Positions 31,830 through 44,164 of a DNA stretch of 64,000 nucleotides are shown piece by piece (positions within the stretch are counted from its first letter, which is position 1; every line of letters starts with the position of its first letter). The stretch lies in the NCBI GenBank assembly GCA_003508835.1, contig PUFA01000072.1, forward strand, positions 6,422,501 to 6,486,500. Direction: 5' to 3'. Made by a program: the position numbers and the translations under genes. This stretch comes from Eonycteris spelaea (taxonomy: Eukaryota > Chordata > Mammalia > Chiroptera > Pteropodidae). Below the pieces are notes generated by a model. The model was not told the DNA's origin and did no database searches. It saw only the letters and a program-made list of their open reading frames with translations.

Positions 31830-33115
31830 AAGGGGATGAGATTTTCGTTATAGACAAAGGGACCGATCAAATGAGTAAATACACTAAAGATGTTGGAAGC
31901 CAAATGTCTCATTGTCGGGAAAGAGAGTCACATATATGGAAAGGGAGCAAACTGGATTGAACTCCGTGGTGCTGGACTAACCGTAGATGATGTCAACTCA
32001 TGGTTTTCAACAGCTATGGACAGAAATGCATATGGATGTGACAGGAGTGCGTATGAGCACATGTGTTGCACACACTCCCCATGTGTACATACATACATGT
32101 TCCGTTGCAAAGGCTTGGGAGCAGCAAATAACTCCAGTACTGACGAGCAAACTTAGTGCCCAGATCTGCTTTCTACGCGATATTCTCCACTAGAGTAAGC
32201 CAGAGATCTTCGGAGAGATGGCTGAATTCGGGCGGACCAGGGAAAGTACAAGATGAGCCTGAACCATCAGACTGGTCCATAAATCAAGGAAGCACTCAAG
32301 AAATGGTGAAGACGTGTCGAAGGAGCCAAAAGCCAGCTTGAGAGAGCTCCCACTTGCCAGATCTGGGAGCATCTGAGCAATAAAATTAATGAAGTGATGG
32401 CATATGACTAATGAACATGAGAATCCATGAGTCTACACTGACACGAATACATTGAAAATCTGATGGGAAACGGAATATTTGCATAGTCTCAAAACGTTTT
32501 CCCACACACAGAAAACCATGAATTGCTCAGGGAGAAGGGGTACCTTGATGATAGAGAAGTCTGGGGACCCAGCTGAGAGCTCTCAGCGTGCCCCATGCCT
32601 AGGTGTAATGAAGAACGGGGTGTCACATCTGCGATATGCTCGCCCGATACGCACCGCCTGAAGGTGACCATTCAGAGTTATCAGACGAACTGAGGCTGCG
32701 AGGTGGTCTGAGAACAATTGGCCTAGAGTCTTGAAAATTGCCAAGGTCATGAAACTCAAGGAGAGACGAGAAAACCGGTATGGTTCAAAGGGGCCTAAAG
32801 AGACGGGACAAGGGCAAGACACCTGGATCCATCATCAGAACAACGAGCAGAATGTGAATGGGGCCCACGTCCCTGCCGATGCGGGGCTTCCGATGGCCAC
32901 GCTAGCTCTGCGGGCTTCAGTTACGTGTGCGTAGCTCTGCAGGAAGCATGCTCTTTGAGTTACATGCAGACGTTTTCATAAGGACTGGGCAACATGTTGA
33001 AAACGTACTATTGAGTCGTGTATGAAAAAGAAATGTCCTTTGTCCTGCATTTGCCATTCTTCTGGAAGCTTGAGGTTCTTTCAAGATGAAAACCTAAAAA
33101 AATAAAAAAGGCCCG
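31830..33115 (+). mobile_element. LINE-1 (L1M-type) long 3' UTR
   Basis: The plus strand follows the long 3' UTR of old L1M elements. Landmarks: 'gagaatccatgagtctacac', 'aaccatgaattgctcaggga', 'attgccaaggtcatgaaact' and, at the end, 'caagatgaaaacctaaaaaa' running into an A-rich tail at about 33096-33110. The same region is present in antisense at 53735-55320. No ORF survives. The 5' edge is approximate. Confidence 0.82.
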
Positions 33116-35439
33116 GCAGAGCGCTATCCTGTCAAAATGTAATCACAGCCACAGGGGAACCAGATTCGGGATTCTATCACGGCAAAGAGGTCAGTTACAG
33201 TGGATGACGATGGTAAATTCTTAAACCTGAATTTGAAACTACAGACCCAACTGTGCAACTTTGCGTCAGTGAAGAAGCCACGAAGAAATGCAGGAGGTTC
33301 TAAAGTGGGTGCCCAGCTCCCCCTCCCCCAAAAGTGGGTGATAATTGACGATCAATGAAGCCAACGCAATTGTCTTGGCGCTGGTTCAATGTCCACGTGT
33401 TTCTGCTCCAAGGCACTCTGCCTCTGCCCTTGACTTTATCGTCTGGTGCCTGGGAAAGGCTTTGCTTCTTGTGTACTTCGCCCCAGCCTGGCCATGCCCA
33501 TCAGTGCTGCAACTCCCTGTGTCTCACGCCCAAACACTCTGCCCGCTCCTCTCTGTAGAGCTAGTGGCTTCCAGAGCCCACTGAGACGATGACAGAATCT
33601 TAGCAGGAGGAGTTCCTTGCTTACAGGATAGTGGGATGAAAATGCAGACCCTATTTGTCCCATATGAATAACCCTTCTAGCAGCCATTGCTCAGATGCAT
33701 CTGAGGCTTTTGTTTAATCTCATTATCCTTGTGGGTCATGGCAGGGGAGAAAATGGGGTAGATTCCATACCTACTGTGTGAAGTGGCTCTTCCCAGGCAG
33801 CCAGCCCAAGGTCAGACTAGTCAGACTAACACGTTCGAAGAATAGAAGTTAGACCGCGTGAAATATTCCTCTACATGAAATTCAGAGGCGCCCACTCCAA
33901 AGTCACACACTCCCCGCTGTCTCCTCCAGCGACTGCTGACCCAAAGCTCAGGATACACCGATGCCCCGCTTCAACCCCGATTTGGGTTTGAGAGAAGGCA
34001 GATCCAACAGAAAAAGGAAGGGGGCATGCCCAGTGGACCAGTTCAGGTGTCGCTCTTTACAGAATTCTTTGGGAGGCCAAAGAACGTCAAGCATGCTTTT
34101 CTCTCCAACGCTGGCCCGCCATGAGCCATGAATACAGGCGGGTCAGCGAGATGGCTCAGATCGCATAACATGGCCCTGGCACCCAGCACCACGTGGCACC
34201 CTGACAAAGCAAACACGAAACTGCCAGGCTCGCTCTCTGCCACCCGCGCTGCCGGGAATCCAACTCCCCTGCGAAACGAGAATCTGTGTCAAGTGAGACA
34301 GAGCCGCCCAAGGGTCCCAGCAAACTTTATCACTTAGCCTCAAGACATAGGTGCCTGCCATCACTTTTATAAGGTGTTGCTCCATGAAAGAGTGTGGCAG
34401 TAACCATCCAACAGGCGCACAGGAAGGCTAGATGACCAGCCCAAGCCCTAAGTTAGAGACTGGGTCAGTTACGATGTTTCTGATCATGAGAAGAAGGGGG
34501 GGGGGGAGAAAGCCAGAGAAGACGAACTTGTAAAAACGAAGGCATTTTTGCGCCGCGGAGCAGGAGGTAAGCAGGTTGGTGGTCCCAGAGTGAGTTAATT
34601 CGGCAGCTCAAATGTGTCAGGGCTCTGCGTTATCTCCCCTCATACTGTCTTCACTTTCCCTCATCAGGGCAAAATGGCCACCGCAGCTCCCAACATCAAA
34701 TCCCGTATCGAGCACCCATCACCCGTCAAGCACGGCACAAGGACAGGAATGGACGGGATCCCTAACTTCTTGCATCTTACACTCTGTTATTGTTACGGAG
34801 ATTGTCCTGGAACATGTCAGCTACAGAGATTCCAGTTCCTTTCGGTTCTGTTTTCGTAAAGCAGCTTTGAACGACTCGATCTGTACTCGGACAGTTTTAA
34901 AATTCAGAGGTAGTTTAAAAAGCTGGCATATCCTGAATTCCCTTTCTCCGGGGGTGTTGTTAAATAACTCAAAAATCTTACAAGTAGGAAGCAACTAGCA
35001 CAGAGCCTGGAAGAAGGCAAATACTCAAAAGACGTAAGTTCCCATGTTATTTCTTGTTATTTGAGGTTCTTGGCCTTTCGTCATATTCTTAACCAAACTA
35101 CTGCCTAGAGACAGGATGCACTGTGCTTTGTAGAGGGCCTCTCTCCACAGCTTCCATTCCCCGACATGGGCATCTGAGTAATTACTGAGTGTTCTCAGAG
35201 CATGGCTTGTTCTAGATTCAGATCATGATGTCAACTCCACAGTGATTTGTACAGAGGAAAAAGATGTTCCGTAGCTTCAGGAAACAATCCTTAACGAAAC
35301 TAACAGCTCAGAGACACCTGCCCTGAGACCGAAAGATGGGGAGGTGGATGTTTATGCGAACGGAGTCAAGACAGAATCTCTTCTTAATCGATCAATTCCT
35401 ATATTTCAGCTACCTGGCAACAGGGAGTCCAATTTCATC
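33116..35439. other. 2.3 kb without gene; one possible L2 piece
   Basis: 33400-33560 ('ggtgcctgggaaaggctttg', 'gcccatcagtgctgcaactc') could be a worn plus-strand L2 but I cannot confirm it. A run of 13 G lies at 34496-34508. Other open frames are short and without motifs. Confidence 0.35.
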
Positions 35440-35605
35440 TAATAATCAAAGGAGGTAGTGTTTCTTTTGATTTTCACATGAAGCAACTTGGATTCAGAGA
35501 GGTCTGAATATTTACCTGAGGCTACACAGCTGGTGGCAAAGCCAAGGTTAAATCCAGGGGTCTTGGGACCTGATCTTTTTTTCAATCATCCAGGTTAGCA
35601 CAGGG
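35440..35605 (-). mobile_element. MIR, antisense
   Basis: 'tttcacatgaagcaacttgg', 'attcagagaggtctgaatat', 'gaggctacacagctggtggc' and 'aaagccaaggttaaatccag' are the complement of the MIR core and head. Confidence 0.9.
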
Positions 35606-35699
35606 GGCCGTGGGTGAGAGACAAAGGCTCAGTGTAATGTATTCCTGTCACAGTTATTCAAGCCTCAAAGTACCTGCTTCACAGTGAAGTGCAAAAGAA

Positions 35700-35790
35700 T
35701 CTCATCTCTTCATTCAATAAACACACTTTGTTCATTCAACAAACACACTTGCCATGTGCTAAGGGCTGGAAGAGTTTAGAGAACCGTAAA
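35700..35790 (-). mobile_element. L2 3' end, antisense, with internal duplication
   Basis: 'cattcaataaacacactttg' and 'cattcaacaaacacacttgc' are two near-identical 20-bp copies of the antisense L2 terminus standing in tandem (about 35710-35751), followed by 'catgtgctaagggctggaag'. A normal L2 has this segment once, so there was a local duplication. Confidence 0.72.
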
Positions 35791-37299
35791 ATCAATAAAC
35801 CACAGTGGGGTCCCAATCTCCCACCTAGGCAGGGGTCAGGCCGACGGGAAGTGAAGGCGTATGGAGATCATCAGTTTTTAACAAGTGCAGGTGGCAAGAG
35901 AACCAAGCCTATCGGCTTGTGGAATGAAAAAGATAAGGATTTGGGGGGTTTTTTTGCCTTGTAGTGAGAGAATGCTTTGCCAAGCAAATGGTGTTGTGGA
36001 ACCATAGCATCTGTGTAAGTAGCAACGGAGTTGGAAGGGAGAAAAAAGAAGTCATGATTTGATACCGCTCGTTGCTGTGCGGGAAAACCACTCCCTTCTA
36101 ATTTTCATACCCCTCTGCCAAATGGGAAATGTCCCCCTCCACATCCCTCCATCCAACCGAAGTGCCAAATCCCCGGAGGGCTGTGCATCGAGGAGACCCA
36201 GCTCAGCTGCAGGAGGTTAAATGGGAGAGGAAGATGAAGGGAGGGACTGAGGTCAGCACTTCGGTGGGGTCATTATGGGCAAGCTGCTGACACTCCTGTC
36301 GAAGTCTCCACTTCTCCAAATGCTGAAAGTAGCCAGCTCTGCCCCCTTTGCTAGGAAAATGAGCAGAGGTCCATGGGCACGAGGCTGGCAGAATGTGGCC
36401 ACGAGGTAGAACGGAGTAGACCCTGCCCGCCCCTCATCTGTTTTGCTCAGAAGACGTGTTTTTCAAGGATTCTGCCATCTGAATTGGGCAAGTCCTCATC
36501 GCTACGATGAGGCTGATCTTTTTGCTTGTTCTTTGGGCCTTTCGACCTCAAGCTGCAGCTGCCTTACGGCTTCTCCCCATGACAACCCTGTGACGATCCC
36601 AGATGTGGTCCAGAGGGCACTATAGCTTTCTGGTTCCTTGCCCTCAATTTAAATGCTCTTCACTGTCTTTGCTCTTTGCCAACGCCCCGTGACGGCCACC
36701 TCTTGGACTTGCCATTGCCCCAGACAGTCCTACCTCTGCCACTGTAAAACCTGAGCTCTCCGACACAGCGTCCCATCTAGCCGGCCTCCTCTTTGCCTAG
36801 TCTCTCATCTTTATGATCTCCAGACTGTAGACTCCTCTCTCAGTTTGTCACCTTCCTCCTGGTGCCATTTTCTTCTCAATCAGGCCCATGTGGCCACAAT
36901 CACTCTCGTGTCAACAGCTCAAACAACCTTGCTTGTCTTTCCACTTCCAACACCTGTCCTGGGCCAGGCCAACCAAAGGTCTGCCTTGCTCTCACCTGCC
37001 GATGGCCATGGGCTACCAGGGAATTGCTCCCAGACCCCCACACATGCAGGACTACAAAGTGCCAAGAGCCAGTCTTGGATGAATCCCTCAGCACTTAGAC
37101 ATCCCCCTATAATATTCTAATCGACTCTACCTCCCGCTGCCCTCGACAGCAAAACCAAATTCTAAGCCCCTTCTGCCCTCCTTCCTAAAAGAGATGACCT
37201 TGCTTCTTATTTAACTAAAAAGAGAGAGAAAAAAAAGAGAGAGAGACAATCAGACGTATATTCCTCATTCAGTGCCTAACCCCCTCGTATCTCTTTGCT
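35791..37299. other. Unrecognised DNA, pyrimidine-rich toward the 3' side
   Basis: 36440-37300 is C/T-rich with several short open frames. It may be the upstream part of the L2 that follows, but I see no clear landmark. A purine run (GA-rich) lies at 37218-37246. Confidence 0.35.
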
Positions 37300-38862
37300 T
37301 CTATCCAAGATGCATTCGTGTATTGTGTTCCTGTCTTCCATAACCTCTCTCAGTCAGCCCCAATATCCCTGCATTTTTCATTTCTCTCTCCATTTACTTT
37401 TTCTCTCTCAGTTTATTAACATACTCAAGCGTTTTCTACCTTAAGAATCTATTACCCTTTCATTCCTGCTAAATACTATTCTATCTATCTATCATCTCTC
37501 TCTCCTTTTTCCAATCATCTCTCTCTCTCCCTCTTCCATAACTTTACCGAGTTTCTCTTCAGTGTCGCCTCCATTCGGGGTATTTATTTTCTCCCCTCTC
37601 GATGCCCCTCAGCTTGTTGGATTTCTTCCCCCTTCTTCTCTGTAGTGAAGCAGTTCTCTCTAAGAGCACATGTGACCTCCTAACTCCCAAGTAGAAGAGT
37701 TTTCTTCAGTGATCTTCTTTGCCTTTCCTGCTATATGTAACATATTATCCACATCTTTCTTTATGTTCTCCCATTTCCATTTCTGACGTTCTCCATTATC
37801 TCCTGATCCTCTTTTTCTATGTCCCTTGTTGCTCCTCTGTAGCCCTTAGGTGAGCTTCTCTTTCTCTATGCATTTCTTGAATACTGTGTTTCCCAAGAGT
37901 CAGTTCTCTTATTATCCTTCCCCATGAGTAATTTAATCACATGGCGTCTTAAAACACCACTCACATGCTAATGACCTCTAAGGAATGGTCCCAACCCAGA
38001 CTCCTCTCCTGGGCTCCGTACAGAGCCAGCTGCCTGCTACACATCTCTGTAACTACACATCCCACGAGTGTCTCAGACTCAGCGTGTCAAAAACTCCTCT
38101 CACCCTCCAACCCCTCCCAACCCCTATCTTTCCTGATCTCCTTCTCTTTGAGAACAGAACCACCAACCACAGTCAGGAAACCAAGAGCCATGCTGAAGGC
38201 TCCCCTTCCCTCACACTCGTGTGTCCCCCAAAGTCTGGTTGATCTCCCTTCCCCCAGACTTCTCAAGTCGACGGCCCCCTTTTCATCACTATTTGCACAC
38301 ATACCACTGCTCTCTTGCCTGGAATTTTGAAAATGTGCTTATCTGGTCTTCCTGCCTCCAGCCTCACTCCCCTATAATATATCCTCGGCACGACACCAAA
38401 GTCCTCACATTCAAAAAGGGTCATCTCATCCCCGTTTGCTTAAAGTTCTTTATTGGCTCCTTCCTGACGACAGGAGCAAATGTTCCTTCTCTTGACGGCA
38501 TATACGGCGTTTTGTGATCTTGGCCTCTTCACTCCTGTCCGGCCTCATCTCTCATCATGGCTCCCTTTGCATTTGATACTTCGGCATCTGTAACTACCAT
38601 CCCGGAACAGCCTGTAGTCTGACTACCTTAGTGCCTCAAACGCTTGGCTTTGCACCTGCCTGAAATAGCTTGTTCCAACCCCTATCTCCCCCTGCCCCTT
38701 GTCCATCTCGTGAGTCTCAGGAGAAGTCTCCCAGAACCACACTGCAAGGTTTTGGTGCTCCATCACATTGTATTAGGGGCTTTAGCTGCCCCTTTCCTGT
38801 CTCCAGGGAGGAAGTACGTCCACCTTTCCAAGAGCTCTGTGTTGAATGAATACAGGAATAAA
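37300..38862 (+). mobile_element. L2, 3' 1.5 kb with reverse-transcriptase remnant
   Basis: The plus strand follows L2 ORF2 and 3' UTR in order. At 37964-37975 'catgctaatgac' (reads H-A-N-D) is the decayed form of the catalytic YADD of the reverse transcriptase. After it come 'cccaacccagactcctctcc', 'gtctcagactcagcgtgtca' (about 38070), 'cttcctgcctccagcctcac' (about 38350), 'tttgctttaaagttc'-like sequence at 38438, the 'ggctttgcacctgcctgaaa' block (38646) and the terminal 'gtgttgaatgaatacaggaa' (38840). All frames carry stops, so this is a fossil. It is the most complete L2 in the window. Confidence 0.85.
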
Positions 38863-38901
38863 TGGGGGCGGGAGGGGGGTGCAGGCAGAGAAGAAACACT
38901 G

Positions 38902-38926
38902 CTTTAATCTTTAATCTTTAATCTCA
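38902..38926 (+). repeat. (CTTTAAT)3 short tandem repeat
   Basis: Three perfect 7-bp units just after the L2 end. Confidence 0.9.
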
Positions 38927-40189
38927 TACATATACAACTGAAAACAAATATGCCAGTAGAAGAAAAGCATGTGACATCAATTAATACAGCCAGGTCCAAA
39001 TATTATGGGTTTTAGCCAGAAAAATTATTTTGCAAATTGGATCTTATAAGTAATACATGGGATCCCTGTGAGTAAAAGACTCTTTACCCAGGATAAGTTC
39101 GTATTATTTGAAGTATGGAAGAGCCAGTCACCAATCATCCACCAACTCCACAGCACATTTACCATGTTCTAAGTCCCCTTGAGGCTCTAGCCCCGTTTTC
39201 CCACCACCCCAGGAAGGAAGGCCACTAAACTGTAGCTCTTGGAGCAGATAGATCTGCACCCCGGAAAGCAGATGAGGCCCCTGTGCTTTGTGGTGTTGCT
39301 TTTGAAGACCCTTTCCATGATGATCTTAAATTTCCTGAAACCGATTCTTCCTGTTGGTCTTGGCAGGGATCAGCAGCTGCCTCTGTCCGGTGGAGACGGG
39401 AGGTGGGGCCAGGGTGGCCAGGTCAGCCCCTCTGGCCCACAGCTTCGTGGGTGTATAAATGAGGAACAAGCCAAGCCCGGTCTGGGAGAAGAAGAGTGTA
39501 CAGGGGAAGCCGGCCAAGAACGGGTGCTCCCTGATTCTAGTCAGGTTTTCTAGCTTCTAAGTTATTCTGCTTGCTTCGGGTCTCCACACAAACAAAGCTG
39601 CTGGGAACAAAGCCAGGCTGAACTGGGGAGTGAGAGAGAAATGGCTTCAAGGAAAGAAAAAGAATTTTATCATGTTCCCTCTTATAGGGCCAGGAATCCC
39701 GAAATGCTTTGCGCCACTGCGTAGGACCTGGGTTGGCTTGCAGTCAAGGAGCACTGTGTTGGGTGACTTCATAGACAGAGTCCTTCCACTGTGCGTCTCC
39801 CGACAATCCACTCCCCATGCCCCACCTCTATCAACCACTCCTAGAGTTCAAAAACCCATAAATCAGCCTCTTCCATGCCCTCCCTCAGATACTGACACAC
39901 CATTATTTGAGAGTGACCAAAGGCAAGTGCCACGTTCTTGGTGAATTCTCCTTCCAGTTACCAAAACTGAACCGAGATTTTTGTCATAGTTCCCCAAACT
40001 CCATAATACATGTTTAGATGCCACGCAAACTAGTACAGACCCCACCGATCCGGCACCCCAAAAATATCAGGCCGGGACCAAGGAAATAGATCTACCTCCT
40101 GCTCTCTCAAGAAAATATCACCCCGTGTTGTTGGTAAGTAGGTCAAACAGTAGTGAGTTTTATCATGACCTCTGACGACTCTGTTTAAC
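38927..40189. other. Unrecognised DNA
   Basis: 38930-39080 is AT-rich and repeat-free. The open frames at 39239-39553 and 39630-39944 (104 codons each) show no domain. Confidence 0.35.
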
Positions 40190-40312
40190 AAAGCATAATC
40201 CTAAAAGCTAATTTTATGAATACGTATACTGTATTGGGCACTATATTAGGTGTATACATGAATTTTGTCTTTTAACAGAGCCTCCCTCCTAAGGAAACTA
40301 AGGGGCCTCTGA
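40190..40312 (-). mobile_element. MIR-type SINE, antisense
   Basis: 'tatactgtattgggcactat', 'attaggtgtatacatgaatt' and 'cctcctaaggaaactaaggg' are antisense MIR landmarks. Confidence 0.7.
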
Positions 40313-41374
40313 CCCCTCCAACCACCCCCAAACATGACCTCTGGAGGGAAGCACGAGCCTCCTAAAGCTTTTTCCGGAGCTGCTCTGGGTGCTCTTCACT
40401 TCGTCCTAAAGTAGGCACCCTCTCAAAGTCATTTCCAGGCCCTGAGCTCTCCCAAAGAATCTTACCGCTGGCTCTCTGCATATCACCTCCTAGAATTTGA
40501 CCTCCAACCCTTCCCAAGGCTTCTGATTCGCTTTCTCCTTGAACCCTTTCCATCCAGGGCCCTCACGATGAACACCCACTCCACCCCCACTTGGGCAGGG
40601 CTGATTTGGCCACCAGAACAAAGGATTCCTGGGAAGAATTTCAACATATCAAGAATGTCACTATTACCTCCCTGTCGTCAGCACCACACACACGTGAGTG
40701 GTGCCAAGTGGGGCAGGAAGGACAGAGAAGAAACTTCGAGGGAGACAGAGAAAATCACAGTGTTCGAGCAAAGCCACCACGTGAACTGTGTGTGTTGGTC
40801 GCATGAACCCTGAGTTGGGTCCTTCTTCAGAACCAATTCTTCAAAGAGTGGGTGAATGTCCTGGCAAGAAACCTGACCCTTTCCTACCAAGTTCCCGGGA
40901 ACATGAGCTCATCAGAACCTCCTTGCTCACTGCCGTGAGATGAACTTGCGCTAACGAGCGAAGGGGCAGGAGCGGCCGAATCAGAAGCTCACCGCCATGT
41001 CACTGGTTTGAACAGATCTCTTCCCTGCTGTTCGGATGATACATCTTAGGGGAAAAAAAAATGGTTTCAACTGATTTGGCTGCAGCTTCCCCCTGAGTTT
41101 GCGTTCGGATTCCGGTCCTTTCTCCAATCCCTTGTCCCCCCTTGCTCTCCCTTCTCCAGGTTGTCCTCCCTCTTCTTCTCTCATTCGCTAGCCCCAGTCC
41201 TGTCAGACAGACAATGGGTTAAACACTCTCAAGACTGGAGATGCCAGGTCACGGTGATGCAGGTGCTAACAGAGACAGTGTGGGCTGGAATCTGGAATGA
41301 TCTGTCACCCTTCCAAGAGCTTCTTTGTGTGAGGCGTGATCACAGACTTCACTAGAAGTCTCCAGGTGAAAATT
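40313..41374. other. Unrecognised DNA
   Basis: No gene or named repeat. Short open frames only. Confidence 0.35.
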
Positions 41375-41482
41375 CCGTACATCTACATACTGTGAAACTC
41401 AGTGGAAGTTAAATTAAATGAGTCAATATATGTAGAGTACTTGGGACAATGCCTGCCACACAGTGAGCTAAATATATACCTC
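41375..41482 (+). mobile_element. MIR 3' half
   Basis: 'gttaaattaaatgagtcaat', 'atatgtagagtacttgggac' and 'aatgcctgccacacagtgag' follow the MIR 3' part. Confidence 0.85.
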
Positions 41483-42339
41483 GAAATGAGTAAGGTTTGT
41501 GGAAATATACATTTCAAAATCGCAGGGCTCTAATATATTCCAGAATCCTTGCAAAGGGTTATTTGACCTTGTATCTCTGTATTTCAAGTCACTACTCTCT
41601 TTGCCATCAGCCCTAAGGTTGTTCTTCCCCAACATTTCATCTTCTTTCTCCTCTCTGTGAGAATCTGTGAGTTTGCCTACATGGCTAAAGATCTGTATTT
41701 TCTGCTCTCACCACCATGCCTTATTCTCAAATCCAGTACAAATTTCTTCATCTTCCTAAGTCTTGGGTTGGCCTATATGGTGTCTCTTTTCGTCATGGCA
41801 CTGAGCAAATTAACTTCATAACAATGATGCCTTAGTGCTTTAGAAGCAAGCTGTGATTACAGGAATGAACTGGAAAGCCCATGTAAAGTCAGCTTTCCTC
41901 CTTTTAAGGCTTCAGGGGGAAAGGAGTCACAGCTCAGATTCTGCCCAAAGCTCTCCCGTTCCCCAGGAGAAGGGAGTGACAGACGCCACTCTCCTGGGAC
42001 ATGATGAAAGATGTGAGTCAGAAGAAGCGGGAGGGACATCGTCTCTAGGTTCCCAGGTCACAGTGCTCCAGCAGCCGGATGGGGCTGAAGGAAGAGGAGG
42101 TGGACCCCTGAAGGGAAAACATACCACCGTCTCCTTCTGCCTTCTCTCCGACCCACTCAGGTATTTCAGAAACATGCCAGATCCAGAGCGGCCAAGTCTG
42201 GGAACCAAAGTGCCATCTCTGGATGCGCACTGAGTGCTGACTCTGGGTCTCATGCTGATCTCGACGCTGGGCTGACGAACGGGCCAGGCAGGCTGGATGT
42301 GGATGACGAAGCAAAGATGATAACCTGTTCTGACGTGGC
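41483..42339. other. Unrecognised DNA
   Basis: Contains the start of a 249-codon minus-strand open frame (41927-42676), the longest in the window. It runs into the MIR at 42340, has no domain, and is treated as chance. Confidence 0.4.
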
Positions 42340-42480
42340 CACACCATACAAGGTCTGAGTTAGAGGAGATCTTAGGACCATCAATTGGCAGATAAGCTAA
42401 GCAAGACTCAGAGAGGGCGAGGGGTTTGTCTAAGACACACAGCAACCTGGCTGGCTGGCAAGACGTTGCTTTGTTGGGCC
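42340..42480 (-). mobile_element. MIR, antisense
   Basis: 'caattggcagataagctaag', 'caagactcagagagggcgag' and 'gtctaagacacacagcaacc' are the complement of the MIR core. Confidence 0.78.
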
Positions 42481-42869
42481 CCCAGGACAATGGATGAGAA
42501 CAACCAGAAGAAGGGTGTGTGAACCCTACAGAGCCCAGCACCAAAGCAGGGACACTACAGGCCTCCACCACTGTGTGCCCCCTGTGGGCTGTATGGTGGG
42601 CCCGTAGGTGACCACTGTGATCATCTTGTCCATCCACCTTGTTGTCTTGATCCAGGTTAGAATCCAGGATATGCAATTAACAAGCCCCCTGATCCTGAGA
42701 CTGTCAAAGAAATCCAAGTGGCTGTCCAGACGTGTGTCTGTGATGGAGATTTTCAATCAAATACCATGAGGCTTGTGAACCTTTTGGCTGCTTTTCTTTG
42801 AAAGAGAAAGAGACTCACAGCTGATGGAAACACTGTACCACCCACCTCAGTGCCTTTAAAAAACAAAAA

Positions 42870-43433
42870 ATGGGGTAAATAACCTACGGTCCATCCAGAC
42901 GACGGAATATTATTCAGTACTAAAAAGAAACTAGCTATCGAGCCATGATAAGACATGGAGGAACTAAAATGCACGTTAGTAAGTGAAAGAAACCAGTCTG
43001 AAGACTGCATCCCGTGTGACTTCACCCACATACCATTCTAGAAAAGACAAAACTACGGAAACGATAAAAAGACCAGTGGCTGCCAGCAAGTGGAAGGAGG
43101 ACTGGATGAACCACGGAGATTTTGAGGGCAGTGAAACGACTCTGTATGATGCTGTGATGGTTGACATGTGTCATCAGACGTCTGTCCAAACCCACAGAAT
43201 GCACAACGCTGAGAGGGAAGCCTGATGGACACCAGGAGCTTTGGGTGACGAGTCCGTGGAGGTTCATCTATTGTAGGTGTGCCCCTCTGGTGGGAGACAC
43301 CGATCATGGGGGAGGCTGTGCGTGGAGGGGGGACAGGGGGACACAGGAAACCTCTGTACCTTCCTCTCCATTTTGCTGCGAACCTAAGACTCCTCTGAAA
43401 GGAAAAAAAAAAGTCTTAGAAAAAAAACCGGTG
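42870..43433 (+). mobile_element. LINE-1 (L1MB-like) 3' end with A-tail
   Basis: 'cgacggaatattattcagta' is the end of L1 ORF2, followed by the 3' UTR landmarks 'gtgatggttgacatgtgtca', 'cccacagaatgcacaacgct', 'gtgcccctctggtgggagac', 'atcatgggggaggctgtgcg', 'aacctctgtaccttcctctc' and 'gctgcgaacctaagactcct'. It finishes in two A runs (43401-43430). Truncated at the 5' side as usual for L1. Confidence 0.95.
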
Positions 43434-43649
43434 GTAGCAGAAACTCAGTTCAACTCAACCGACGTTGAACTGACTCGCTAATCTCACCAAAATGATTTTT
43501 TTTTGTTGTTTTCCTCCCTGACCTTTGCCGGCTTCTCTGTTCGTGCTTATCCGCTTTCTGTTTTATTTTGTGGGGACGCACAGAAAACAGCAAGCGGCCC
43601 CGATCCTGGATCGTAGTCTCCGACCGCAGTGCCCACACGTCCACGGTCA

Positions 43650-43795
43650 CAAGTGTCAGGGGTTCTTGTTAAACACGCACCCCCTTTGGCCTTGCCCCTG
43701 GCCGCGAATTCAGACTGCCCCAGAGCAAGGGCCAGGAAATCTGCATTTTCTTTCCCTCCCCCCACGCAATCATGGCGCATGCTAAAGTTTCATTT
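43650..43795 (+). mobile_element. MER5-type hAT fragment (weak)
   Basis: 'caggggttcttgttaaacac' and 'gggccaggaaatctgcattt' are at the expected spacing for a MER5B-like element. The termini are not clear. Confidence 0.55.
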
Positions 43796-43974
43796 AAAAA
43801 AGAAACAAGAAAAACAAAATGCCTCCTTGGTACCTGGAGCGGACAGAGCCTCTGGGGAGGGAAGAGCCAGCAGGAGCCCTGTGCTCTCGGAGTCATCATC
43901 TCAGATTGATGAGGACAGACACGCGAAGGACCACGGAGCAGGGGCCAAGGAGTTGCCACGCCCCCTTTCAGATC

Positions 43975-44100
43975 TACCATCAGAAAACACACGTCCTCTG
44001 TGGCTTTCCGCTCCTAGACCACGGGCTCCCGGATGACAAGGGCGGCTCCCAGTCCCTGGCCCGGGTACGCGCTCGATAAATGCATGCCGAATGGATGAAC
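43975..44100 (+). mobile_element. L2 3' end
   Basis: 'ctagaccacgggctcccgga', 'tgacaagggcggctcccagt' and 'gctcgataaatgcatgccga' are the L2 3' landmarks, unusually rich in CpG. Confidence 0.78.
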
Positions 44101-44164
44101 TCAGCCGGTCCCCAGGAAGACACCAGTCGAGAACCAGCGAAGAGTTCTCAGCCCTTGCCCAAGT

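Noticed and set aside
33400..33560. Possible plus-strand L2 fragment
   Set aside because: Only loose resemblance to L2 landmarks, so not listed as a feature.
41927..42676. 249-codon minus-strand open frame, the longest in the window
   Set aside because: It runs into an antisense MIR, shows no domain, signal peptide or conserved motif, and an open frame of this size is expected by chance in GC-rich DNA of this length.
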